DNA from: Lachnospiraceae bacterium
GTDB taxonomy: Bacteria > Bacillota > Clostridia > Lachnospirales > Lachnospiraceae
Direction of reading: 5' to 3'
NCBI GenBank assembly: GCA_015056865.1
Contig: SVFM01000024.1
Span: 1 to 40,125, forward strand
Length of the DNA: 40,125 nt
In this document: in pieces, positions 17,268 to 25,508 of the stretch
Layout of the letters: every line of letters begins with the position of its first letter
How positions within the stretch are numbered: the stretch's first letter is position 1
Position numbers and translations under genes: made by a program
Notes under the pieces: generated by a model
Seen by the model: only the letters and a program-made list of their open reading frames with translations
The model's database searches: none
What the model was told of the DNA's origin: nothing

Positions 17268-17942
17268 TTATTTTTCGACGAGATCCAGATGATACCCCAG
17301 CCTGCGACTTGCAACAATTTTGATATTCGAATGAATGAGGGCCAGTTTTTTTCTCAGAATACTCACGTAAACTTCCACATGATTATCGATTGCGTTGGAG
17401 TCATATCCCCATACATGGGCCAGGATGGTTTCCTTGGAAAGGTTATACCTGGGATTTTGCATCAAAAGCCGCATCACATCGAATTCTCTGGAAGAAAGGC
17501 GGACGCGTTCCACGCCGCATATCAGTGTGCCGGAGGAAAGTTCCAGGGAGGTGTTGCCCCAAGTCAGGGTATCCACCTGGGCGCCCTGACGACGCACAAG
17601 GGCATGGATACAGGCCAAAAGTTCTTCGGCCTCAAAGGGTCTGGCCAAATAATAATCTGCTCCCCCATTCAGGGCCTCAACCCGTTCCTTGGGCGAGGGT
17701 GCGCAGGTAAGCATTAAAATAGGAGTGCCGCACCTCTGGGCGCGTATTCTCCGGACAACCTCACAGCCTCTCAGGCTTTGCAATGCCATTTCCAGAATGA
17801 TCAGATCATAGATACCTAGGGCGGCATAGTCCGGGCCGCTGGCTCCATCCCGGATGATCTCGATGTGAAACCCCTGGGGCTTAAGCATAGTATGTATAGA
17901 TTCTGCAAGCGTTTTCTCTTCTTCAACGATCAATATCTTCAT
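17268..17942 (-). CDS. OmpR-type response regulator with a degenerate receiver
   Basis: 224 residues. The ATG at 17942 is preceded on the minus strand by AGGAGG. The winged-helix output domain is intact (about 125-222: LSSREFDVMRLLMQNPRYNLSKETILAHVWGYD, VEVYVSILRKKL, GYHLDL). The receiver keeps the fold and Thr79, but the phospho-acceptor position reads LIILEMAL (Glu51 in place of Asp), the acidic pocket is VEEE, and the switch Lys is Arg101 (LARPF). It therefore cannot be phosphorylated in the usual way, and Glu may mimic the active state. No histidine kinase gene is adjacent. It is divergent from the glycoside hydrolase gene and shares a 157-base intergenic region with it, so it is a candidate regulator of that gene (inference). 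Confidence 0.88.
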   Translation of the reverse strand: MKILIVEEEKTLAESIHTMLKPQGFHIEIIRDGASGPDYAALGIYDLIILEMALQSLRGCEVVRRIRAQRCGTPILMLTCAPSPKERVEALNGGADYYLARPFEAEELLACIHALVRRQGAQVDTLTWGNTSLELSSGTLICGVERVRLSSREFDVMRLLMQNPRYNLSKETILAHVWGYDSNAIDNHVEVYVSILRKKLALIHSNIKIVASRRLGYHLDLVEK

Positions 17943-18037
17943 AAAAAGCCTCCTGTTTTTCCCAGTGTAGAACCAAGTTAAGGAATATCTGTGATTGTTT
18001 TGTGAACTTTTCGTGAAACCGTAGGATTTTTTTATGG

Positions 18038-18065
18038 TTGACATTTTTTCAGTATGTTTTATGCT
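18038..18065 (+). promoter_or_regulatory. Predicted promoter of the glycoside hydrolase gene
   Basis: TTGACA (18038-18043), 16-base spacer, TATGCT (18060-18065). It lies 35 bases before the ATG at 18100 and makes any start upstream of about 18072 untenable. Confidence 0.5.
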
Positions 18066-18099
18066 GAAATTAGCGTCGGTTTACAGGAGGATCCAAGGA

Positions 18100-21000
18100 A
18101 TGTCAGCAGACAAATTTTCGGAAAAGCTTTTTCAAAATCCCACCAAGGAATACAGAGGTGCCCCTTTTTGGGCCTGGAACGGGAAACTGGATAAAGAGGT
18201 GTTGCGTGAGCAGATGGAAGTGCTGCGGCAGATGGGTTTTGGCGGTTATAATATTCACTCACGTATTGGGCTTGCCACCCCTTATCTGGGGGAGGAGTTT
18301 ATGGATTGTGTGCGGTTTTGCAATGAATACGGCAAAGAACATGACATGCTTACCTGGTTGTATGATGAGGATAAGTGGCCTTCCGGCTATGGTGGGGGCT
18401 TTGTCACAGGGAACGTGGAGTATCGTGCCAGATATCTGCTGTTTTCTCCACATCTTTATCCCCAGGGACATCTGGATCGCAATAGACCGGCTCAAAACCG
18501 CTTGACAGAGAATGGTGAGATTACATTGCTGGCCCGCTATGAGATCCGAATAGAGGAGGGCAGGTTGGTACAGTATCGGCTTTTGGAGGAAGGGGAGACA
18601 GCTCCCAGGGACGGTATGGGCATCTGGTATGCTTACGAAGTGATCGGGGATCAGCTGCCATGGTTTAACAATGCTGCTTACGTGGACACATTAAATCCGG
18701 AGGCTATTGAGTGTTTTGCAAAGACCATCCATGAGAAATATAAAGAGTGGCTGAGGGAGGATTTTGGAGGCAGTATCCCTGCCATGTTTACAGACGAGCC
18801 TCAGTTTTCCAAGATGCTGCCCATGAAAGATGGGATGGTATCCCAGGAGGCCAACATACCCTATACCAGAGGAATAGATGAGGCTTTTGGGGAGTGCTAT
18901 GGATATGGCTTTTTCCAGAAACTGCCGGAGGTGTTCTGGGAAAAGGCAGACGGTACTTTGTCTGAGATGAAATACAGGTATCATGATTGGATCGCTCAGA
19001 GATTTGCAGAGGCGTATGCAGGCACGTTGGGGGCTTGGTGCGCAAAGAATAACTTGATGTTCACCGGTCATGTGATGTATGAGGATACTTTGGAGCGCCA
19101 GAGTCAGTGTGTGGGAGATGCCATGCGCTCCTACCCACACTTTCAGCTACCCGGGGTGGATGTGCTGGCTGCAGGCCTGGAATATAATACCGTAAAACAG
19201 GCCCAGAGTGTGGCTAGACAGGAGGGCAAGCCGGGGGTGCTCAGTGAACTGTACGGGGTGACCAACTGGGATTATGATTTCCGGGGACATAAGCTACAGG
19301 GGGACTGGCAGGCGGCGCTGGGAGTCACGGCCAGAGTACCCCATCTGGCATGGATGTGTATGGGCGGAGAGGCTAAGCGGGATTACCCGGCACCCATCGA
19401 TGCACATTCTCCCTGGTATCAAAAGTATTCTCTGATAGAAGATCATTTTTCCCGGATCAATACGGTGATGCGAAGGGGCAAGGCCGCAGTAAGGGTGGCA
19501 GTGGTGCATCCTATTGAAAGTTATTGGATGCTTTTTGGGCCGGAGCGTCAGACCCTTGGCAGAAGAAAATCCATGGATGAGAGGTTTTCAGAGCTGACCC
19601 GGTGGTTACTTTTTAATTTACTTGATTTTGACTTTTTGTCGGAGGGCCTTTTGCCTGATCAGAAAGTGCGAATAGAGCGGGGCAGGCTTTGTGTGGGGGA
19701 AATGGCTTATGAGGCTGTTGTGGTACCGAAGCTTTTGACTATGCGCAGGAGTACCCTGGATATTTTAAAAGCCTTTCAGGAGCAGGGAGGCAAGGTGATC
19801 CTGTTAGGGCAGCTGCCGGATTATGTAGATGCAAAGTTTTCACGGGATGCCAAGTCTTTGGAAGAAAGGGCTGTGCAGATTGGCTTTGACAAGGAGGAAC
19901 TGCTCAGTCAGCTGCAGGATTACCGTGATATGGATATTTGTACCAAAGCAGGCGCCCGCACCGATTGTCTCATTTACCAGTTGCGGGAGGAAGAGGCAGA
20001 CAAGTGGCTGTTCGTGGCCCATGGAAAGCCGGAGGAGAAGCTGGAGGTTGGGCGTTTTCAGCAGTTGCCCGGGGCAGAACTGTATTTTGCTGTGAGAGGG
20101 AAGTATGCGGTCTGTCTGTTGGATACTATGACGGGAGATATACAAGCGGTTTCCAGTAGGTGGGAACAGGGAAATACGGTATTTACCCTGCCCTGTTATG
20201 GGCATGATTCCTTTTTGTTTCGGCTGAAGTCAGTGCAGGCAAAGCAAGACTGCCGGGAGGAAAGGCAGCCGGCCCCGGAAGGGAAGGGAGATTGTGGGGG
20301 CGGCAGACTTCTGCAGGAAACTTACCTATCTTCCACCAATCCGTATACCTTGGAGGAATCGAACACCTTGCTGCTGGATCAGGCCGGCTGGCGTCTGGAT
20401 GGCGGAGTATGGATGCCTGTGGAAGAGGTTTTGCAGTTGGATGATCAGGTGCGTAAAGCATGCGGAATGCGTCTGCGTACAGACAGTTTTCCTCAGCCCT
20501 GGTTGTCCGAAGGCGTGAATGAAAAGGAGCATGTGGTGGAACTACGGTTTGCCATCCCTTCTGAGATCAGGCTGGACCATGTGGAACTGGCCTTTGAAGG
20601 GGATACAGATGTGGAACTTGAGTGGAATGGGGAGAAGGTCGCTTGGAGAGAAGTGGACTATTTTGTGGATCGCTGTATACATAGGATCTCACTGGGAGCG
20701 CTATCGGAAGGGGAGAATATGCTGCGTATGCGGATTCCCTTTGGCGTAAACACCAACTTGGAGTGGTGTTATCTGTTGGGAGAGTTTGGTGTGAGGGTGG
20801 CCGGCCGGAATGCGGTGATCATCAGAAAACCTGAGACCATTGGTTTTGGGGATTATGCTATCCAGGGGTTATCCTTCTACGGTGGCAATCTGGTCTATGA
20901 GACCACTGTGGAAACCCAGGCAGGGCAGATGGAACTGGAGGTGGCGGATTATAGTGCGCCTCTTTTGGGGATTACACTGGATGAGGGGGAGGAAGTTCCC

Positions 21001-21240
21001 CTGTTTATGGAACCTTACCGGGTAAATCTGGGAAAGGTGGAAAAGGGAACGCACAAGTTACGGATCCGTTCTTACGGCAGCCGTATCAATCAGTTCGGTC
21101 AGGTACACAATTGTAATCTGGCGGAGCGGTACTTCGGCCCCACCACTTGGCGGACCACCGGAAAGAAATGGTGCTATGAATATCGCTTGAAAAAGTGTGG
21201 CGTCCTGACCGCACCGATTCTAAGGATTTATCAGGATTAG
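18100..21240 (+). CDS. Large putative glycoside hydrolase (GH106-like, uncharacterised)
   Basis: 1046 residues from ATG 18100, which follows ACAGGAGG by nine bases. The N-terminus has RGAPFWAWNGKLDKE (about 20-34) and GYNIHSRIGLATPYLGEEF (about 49-67), typical of a group of bacterial proteins annotated as glycosyl hydrolases and distantly linked to alpha-L-rhamnosidases of GH106. AMFTDEPQFS (about 228-237, Glu233) is a good candidate for an active-site acid at a barrel strand end. The C-terminal ~250 residues are beta-rich with galactose-binding-like features (HVELAFEGDTDVELEWNGE). There is no signal peptide, so it probably acts on imported oligosaccharides in the cytoplasm. The divergent regulator and the downstream glycerate kinase are neighbours, and no transporter is adjacent. 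The substrate cannot be told from sequence. Confidence 0.75.
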   Translation: MSADKFSEKLFQNPTKEYRGAPFWAWNGKLDKEVLREQMEVLRQMGFGGYNIHSRIGLATPYLGEEFMDCVRFCNEYGKEHDMLTWLYDEDKWPSGYGGGFVTGNVEYRARYLLFSPHLYPQGHLDRNRPAQNRLTENGEITLLARYEIRIEEGRLVQYRLLEEGETAPRDGMGIWYAYEVIGDQLPWFNNAAYVDTLNPEAIECFAKTIHEKYKEWLREDFGGSIPAMFTDEPQFSKMLPMKDGMVSQEANIPYTRGIDEAFGECYGYGFFQKLPEVFWEKADGTLSEMKYRYHDWIAQRFAEAYAGTLGAWCAKNNLMFTGHVMYEDTLERQSQCVGDAMRSYPHFQLPGVDVLAAGLEYNTVKQAQSVARQEGKPGVLSELYGVTNWDYDFRGHKLQGDWQAALGVTARVPHLAWMCMGGEAKRDYPAPIDAHSPWYQKYSLIEDHFSRINTVMRRGKAAVRVAVVHPIESYWMLFGPERQTLGRRKSMDERFSELTRWLLFNLLDFDFLSEGLLPDQKVRIERGRLCVGEMAYEAVVVPKLLTMRRSTLDILKAFQEQGGKVILLGQLPDYVDAKFSRDAKSLEERAVQIGFDKEELLSQLQDYRDMDICTKAGARTDCLIYQLREEEADKWLFVAHGKPEEKLEVGRFQQLPGAELYFAVRGKYAVCLLDTMTGDIQAVSSRWEQGNTVFTLPCYGHDSFLFRLKSVQAKQDCREERQPAPEGKGDCGGGRLLQETYLSSTNPYTLEESNTLLLDQAGWRLDGGVWMPVEEVLQLDDQVRKACGMRLRTDSFPQPWLSEGVNEKEHVVELRFAIPSEIRLDHVELAFEGDTDVELEWNGEKVAWREVDYFVDRCIHRISLGALSEGENMLRMRIPFGVNTNLEWCYLLGEFGVRVAGRNAVIIRKPETIGFGDYAIQGLSFYGGNLVYETTVETQAGQMELEVADYSAPLLGITLDEGEEVPLFMEPYRVNLGKVEKGTHKLRIRSYGSRINQFGQVHNCNLAERYFGPTTWRTTGKKWCYEYRLKKCGVLTAPILRIYQD

Positions 21241-21253
21241 TTTGGAGAAATTC

Positions 21254-21283
21254 TTGTAAAGACAGGCGGTTTGGTGGTATAAT
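21254..21283 (+). promoter_or_regulatory. Predicted promoter of the glycerate kinase gene
   Basis: TTGTAA (21254-21259), 18-base spacer, TATAAT (21278-21283). Transcription would start near 21290, consistent with use of ATG 21326 over ATG 21299. Confidence 0.5.
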
Positions 21284-21325
21284 CATTTCAGAGATGAAAT
21301 GACAGAACCTCAGGAGGATGAATGG

Positions 21326-22567
21326 ATGCAAAAAAGTGTGCTGCGTGCAGATGCAGATAGGATTATAAAAGAGTCTATTGAAAAGGTACTGCCTGATTAT
21401 GCGGTAAAACAGGTGCTTGGAGACAGGGAGTTTGGTACCGGCAGGGTACTTCTCATCGCGGTGGGTAAGGCGGCCTGGCAGATGGCACACGCGGCATCAG
21501 AAATACTGGGGGACAAGATAGCAGAGGGACTTGTAGTAACAAAGTATGATCACGTTAAGGGAGACATTCCCAGCGTGCAGATGATCGAGGCCGGGCATCC
21601 GGTATTTGATGAAAATTCTGTCCGCGGAGCCCAGACGGCGCTGGATATGGTCCGGGATCTGAGCCCGGAGGACACAGTACTCTTTTTGCTTTCCGGCGGC
21701 GGTTCTGCTTTGTTTGAGATGCCTTTGATCCCTCAGGAGGAACTGGCGGATATTACAGGCAGACTTCTTCGCAGCGGTGCGGATATTGTAGAAATCAACA
21801 CGATCCGTAAGCGGTTGTCTGCGGTAAAGGGTGGCAAGTTTGCTCTAAGCTGTGCACCGGCTAAGATTTGCAATATTATTCTTTCCGATATTGTGGGAGA
21901 TCCTTTGGATATGATTGCTTCGGGACCTACCTGTCTGGACCAGTCCACCAGCGCACAGGCTCTGGCAATTATAGAAAAATATGAGATCCCGGTTTCAGAA
22001 AGGGCACGCAGATGCCTGGAACAGGAGACACCCAGGGAACTTCCCAATGTGGAGACTTACGTGAACGGCAGTGTCAGATATCTTTGCCAGGCAGCGGCTG
22101 AGAGCAGCAGACAGCTGGGCTATGAGCCGGTGATTTTGACCACCAGCCTGGGCTGTATTGCCAGAGAAGCAGGAAGCTTTCTGGCAGCCATTGCCAGAGA
22201 AAATCAGGATACAGACCGGTCCTTAGCCTTTATTGCAGGCGGTGAAACTGTGGTACAGGTAACTGGAAAGGGCAAGGGCGGCAGGAATCAGGAGTTGGCA
22301 CTGGCTGCGGCAGCAGGTATTGCCGGTTTGCAGGACACGGCAGTATTTTCTATCGGTTCCGACGGAACAGATGGCCCTACGGATGCAGCCGGTGGTTATG
22401 TTGACGGAGAAACGGCGGAAATGTTGAAAAAACAGGGCGTCCAAATCCAAGAGGTGTTGAAGCAAAATGATGCTTATCCTGCATTACAGGCCTGTGACGG
22501 CCTGATCATAACAGGAGCCACCGGTACCAATGTGAACGACGTGGCGGTACTTTTGATCAAGAGATAG
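21326..22567 (+). CDS. Glycerate 2-kinase (MOFRL/DUF4147 family)
   Basis: 413 residues from ATG 21326, chosen because CAGGAGG ends eight bases upstream. The in-frame ATG at 21299 would overlap that site. The N-terminal DUF4147 domain carries LLIAVGKAAWQMA, VVTKYDH, EAGHPVFDENS and FLLSGGGSALFEMP (nucleotide-binding loop). The C-terminal MOFRL domain carries FIAGGETVVQVTGKGKGGRNQELAL and FSIGSDGTDGPTDAAGGYVDG. The enzyme phosphorylates D-glycerate to 2-phosphoglycerate using ATP in the cytoplasm, feeding glycolysis. It has its own promoter. It lies between a glycoside hydrolase and a diol dehydratase, but whether the three genes form one pathway is uncertain. Confidence 0.92.
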   Translation: MQKSVLRADADRIIKESIEKVLPDYAVKQVLGDREFGTGRVLLIAVGKAAWQMAHAASEILGDKIAEGLVVTKYDHVKGDIPSVQMIEAGHPVFDENSVRGAQTALDMVRDLSPEDTVLFLLSGGGSALFEMPLIPQEELADITGRLLRSGADIVEINTIRKRLSAVKGGKFALSCAPAKICNIILSDIVGDPLDMIASGPTCLDQSTSAQALAIIEKYEIPVSERARRCLEQETPRELPNVETYVNGSVRYLCQAAAESSRQLGYEPVILTTSLGCIAREAGSFLAAIARENQDTDRSLAFIAGGETVVQVTGKGKGGRNQELALAAAAGIAGLQDTAVFSIGSDGTDGPTDAAGGYVDGETAEMLKKQGVQIQEVLKQNDAYPALQACDGLIITGATGTNVNDVAVLLIKR

Positions 22568-22568
22568 C

Positions 22569-22597
22569 TTGCACTTTTTACTTAAAAGTGCTATCAT
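22569..22597 (+). promoter_or_regulatory. Promoter of the riboswitch transcript with a dyad in its spacer
   Basis: TTGCAC (22569-22574), 17-base spacer, TATCAT (22592-22597). A perfect 8-bp inverted repeat, GCACTTTT (22571-22578) and AAAAGTGC (22584-22591), fills the interval from the -35 to the -10. It has no T-tail, so an operator is likelier than a terminator of the preceding kinase gene. Confidence 0.55.
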
Positions 22598-22611
22598 AAA
22601 TATAATTAAAT

Positions 22612-22845
22612 AAAAAGCAGTCGGTGCCCTTACTTTGGTCGCATAGTATGCAAAGTATGACCGAAGATAGGGGTTAAAAGGGAAACAGGTGTAATTCCTG
22701 TGCGATCTCGTCACTGTAAACAAGGAGTGCAAAACCAATGTTGCGGCTAATACAGGCCGTGGACAGTCACTGAAGCAATTTGGGAAGGCGGTTTTGTGCG
22801 ATGATATGTGAGCCAGGAAACCTGCCGGTTGTTGGTACAGGAACA
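22612..22845 (+). ncRNA. Cobalamin (B12) riboswitch
   Basis: The region carries the conserved landmarks of the cobalamin riboswitch in order: GGTGCCC near 22624; TTAAAAGGGAAACAGGTGTA followed by a CCTGTGCG...CTCGTCACTGTAA core (about 22674-22720); CAGTCACTG (about 22764); TTGGGAAGGCG (about 22779); and the B12 box GTGAGCCAGGAAACCTGCC (about 22807-22825). It lies in the 412-base leader of the glycyl-radical enzyme gene, on the same strand, and a strong terminator follows. Bound adenosyl- or other cobalamin is expected to lower expression of the downstream genes. Confidence 0.95.
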
Positions 22846-22917
22846 TTGTTCCAGACCACGAGTAATTGGTTGTACTGAGAAAGACTACATAGGATATTTA
22901 TGTGGTTATATTTCGTG

Positions 22918-22947
22918 CCTCTTACTCTGGTTGTAAGAGGTTTTTTT
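22918..22947 (+). terminator. Riboswitch-linked intrinsic terminator
   Basis: CCTCTTAC (22918-22925), loop TCTGGTT, GTAAGAGG (22933-22940), then seven T (22941-22947), ending about 33 bases before the ATG. GAGTAA at 22860-22865 can pair with TTACTC at 22922-22927 and so disrupt the terminator stem, a possible antiterminator. This indicates control by premature termination. Confidence 0.88.
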
Positions 22948-22979
22948 CGTTACAGTAAAATGAAAGAGAGGTAACTCAC

Positions 22980-25508
22980 ATGAAAAAGTACAATGATCAG
23001 CCAATAAAGAAGTCAGAGCGTATCGGAAGACTGGTGGATCATCTATTTGCTAAGATGCCGGAGATTGAGGCAGACCGTGCAGTATTGTTGACAGAAGCTT
23101 ATCAACAGACGGAAGGGGAACCCATGGTCACCAGACGGGCCAAAGCCTTTTTACATATTTGCAAAAATCTTCCTATTGTTATCCGCCCGGAGGAACTTGT
23201 TGTGGGAAGTGCTACAAAGAGTCCCAGAGGATGTCCTACTTTCCCGGAATTTTCTTATCAGTGGTTGGAGAATGAATTTGACACTATTGAGAAACGAAGT
23301 GCAGATCCCTTCCATATTTCAGAGCAGTCCAAGGCGGCGCTGAGGGCTATTCACCCCTACTGGAAGGGGAAGACTACAAGCGAACTAGCCAGTGCTTATA
23401 TGGCACCGGAGACCAGAATGGCAATAGAGCATAATATCTTTACGCCCGGGAACTATTTTTACAATGGTGTAGGACATGTGACGGTCAACTACGGTAAAGT
23501 ATTGGCTGTGGGATTTTCCGGAATTCGACAGGAGGCTGAGAAAGCATTGGCAATGTGCAGTTTTGCAGATGCAGATTATAATAGGAAAAGTCACTTCCTG
23601 AATGCGGTCATCACCAGCTGCAATGCAATCATCCTCTATGCCAGACGCTATGCTGCACTGGCGTTGGAAGAGGCAAAAAAAGAGAGCGATCCAACCAGAA
23701 AGCAGGAGTTATTGCAGATTGCCCAGAATTGTGCAAATGTGCCGGAGAAAGGAGCTACCACCTTTTGGGAGGCATGCCAATCTTTTTGGTTTGTACAGTT
23801 GCTTTTGCAGGTAGAGTCCAGTGGACACTCTATTTCACCCGGAAGATTTGATCAGTATATGTATCCTTACTACGAAAAGGATGTGGAAGAAGGCAGGATC
23901 AGCAGAGAGAGCGTCCAGGAGTTGATTGATTGTGTCTGGGTAAAGTTGAACGATATGTGCAAGGTAAGAGACAGCGCCAGTGCGGAAGGTTTCGCAGGGT
24001 ACAGCATGTTCCAGAATCTGATCGTGGGAGGCCAAAGCAGTGAAGGTGAGGATGTAACCAACGATCTGTCCTTTATGTGTATTGAAGCCAGCCGGCACGT
24101 GTTCCTGCCCCAGCCCTCTTTATCGATCCGTGTATGGAATAAGTCTCCTCACGAATTGTTGATCAAAGCGGCCGAGTTGACCAGGACGGGTATCGGCCTG
24201 CCTGCCTATTATAATGATGAAGTGATCATACCGGCTCTGATTAGCCGGGGACTTACCATGGCGGATGCAAGAGAGTACAATATCATCGGATGTGTGGAGC
24301 CTCAAAAGTCCGGCAAGACAGACGGTTGGCATGACGCAGCCTTCTTCAATATGTGCAGGCCTTTGGAACTGGTATTTTCAAATGGTTATGACAAGGGAAA
24401 ATTGATCAGTATCCAGACCGGTAATGTGACGGAAATGGAGACCTTTGAAGAGTTTTATGATGCATATAAAGCCCAGATGGACTATATGATTTCCCTGATG
24501 GTGAATGCAGACAATGCCATTGATCTGGCACATATGGAGCGCTGCCCGCTTCCTTTCCTGTCCAGTATGATCGAAGATTGTATCGGAAGAGGAAAGAGCG
24601 TGCAGGAAGGTGGAGCAATTTATAATTTTACCGGTCCACAGGGTTTTGGTGTGGCAAATATGGCAGATTCTTTGTATGCAGTAAAGAAGTTAGTGTATGA
24701 AGAGAAGAAACTGACAATGGCAGAGCTGAAAGCAGCACTGGAGCAAAATTTTGGTAAGAAGGTGTCTGCAGGTGATGTGGAAGAATTGACCCGTGATGTG
24801 ATCAACGGCTTAAAAGCCAAGGGACAGAAAGTAAGTGATGTGGAAGCCGGTCAGATTGCATCTTTGGTCATGAATAGCATGAAACAGGACCCTTCTGATA
24901 GAGGCAATTATGAGCGGGTTCGGGAAATGCTGGAGGCTCAGCCTAAGTTTGGAAATGATATTCCGGAGGTAGATATGCTTGCCAGGGATGTAGCATATAC
25001 CTACGCCAGGCCTGTGGAAAAATATACGAATCCCAGAGGTGGAAGATATCAGGCAGGCCTGTATCCCGTATCCGCCAATGTACCGTTGGGTGCTCAAACC
25101 GGAGCTACACCGGATGGACGTTATGCGGGCACACCTGTAGCAGACGGTGTATCTCCTTCAGCGGGTAAAGACAGAAAGGGCCCCACTGCGGCAGCCAATT
25201 CGGTTTCAAAGCTGGATCATTATATTGCTTCCAACGGAACTTTATATAATCAGAAATTTCACCCTTCTGCTTTGGCGGGCCGGCAGGGACTGGAAAATTT
25301 TGTGGCGTTGATTCGAGCTTATTTTGATCAGAAAGGAAGCCATGTACAGTTCAATGTGGTAGACAGAGAGACTCTTTTGGATGCCCAGAAAAATCCGGAA
25401 AAGTACAAGGGTTTGGTAGTTCGTGTAGCAGGTTACAGTGCATTGTTTACTACGTTGTCGAAATCATTACAGGACGATATCATCAGAAGAACAGAGCAGG
25501 GATTTTAA
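22980..25508 (+). CDS. Glycyl-radical diol/glycerol dehydratase (B12-independent type)
   Basis: 842 residues, the usual length. The active-site segment is NIIGCVEPQKSGKTDGWHD with Cys438, Glu440 and Asp452. The Cys, Cys+2 Glu and Cys+14 Asp spacing is that of Clostridium butyricum glycerol dehydratase (C433, E435, D447). His166 (GHVTVNY) and His283-Ser284 (SGHSISPGRF) fit its other substrate ligands. The glycyl-radical loop VRVAGYSALF puts the radical on Gly818. The expected reaction is dehydration of glycerol or 1,2-propanediol to the aldehyde without B12, under strict anaerobiosis. The choline lyase CutC has a different residue at the Asp position as I recall it, so that is less likely. GAGAGG precedes the ATG. 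Expression is under the cobalamin riboswitch, and the activase follows with no gap. No microcompartment or aldehyde/alcohol dehydrogenase gene is adjacent. Confidence 0.88.
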   Translation: MKKYNDQPIKKSERIGRLVDHLFAKMPEIEADRAVLLTEAYQQTEGEPMVTRRAKAFLHICKNLPIVIRPEELVVGSATKSPRGCPTFPEFSYQWLENEFDTIEKRSADPFHISEQSKAALRAIHPYWKGKTTSELASAYMAPETRMAIEHNIFTPGNYFYNGVGHVTVNYGKVLAVGFSGIRQEAEKALAMCSFADADYNRKSHFLNAVITSCNAIILYARRYAALALEEAKKESDPTRKQELLQIAQNCANVPEKGATTFWEACQSFWFVQLLLQVESSGHSISPGRFDQYMYPYYEKDVEEGRISRESVQELIDCVWVKLNDMCKVRDSASAEGFAGYSMFQNLIVGGQSSEGEDVTNDLSFMCIEASRHVFLPQPSLSIRVWNKSPHELLIKAAELTRTGIGLPAYYNDEVIIPALISRGLTMADAREYNIIGCVEPQKSGKTDGWHDAAFFNMCRPLELVFSNGYDKGKLISIQTGNVTEMETFEEFYDAYKAQMDYMISLMVNADNAIDLAHMERCPLPFLSSMIEDCIGRGKSVQEGGAIYNFTGPQGFGVANMADSLYAVKKLVYEEKKLTMAELKAALEQNFGKKVSAGDVEELTRDVINGLKAKGQKVSDVEAGQIASLVMNSMKQDPSDRGNYERVREMLEAQPKFGNDIPEVDMLARDVAYTYARPVEKYTNPRGGRYQAGLYPVSANVPLGAQTGATPDGRYAGTPVADGVSPSAGKDRKGPTAAANSVSKLDHYIASNGTLYNQKFHPSALAGRQGLENFVALIRAYFDQKGSHVQFNVVDRETLLDAQKNPEKYKGLVVRVAGYSALFTTLSKSLQDDIIRRTEQGF

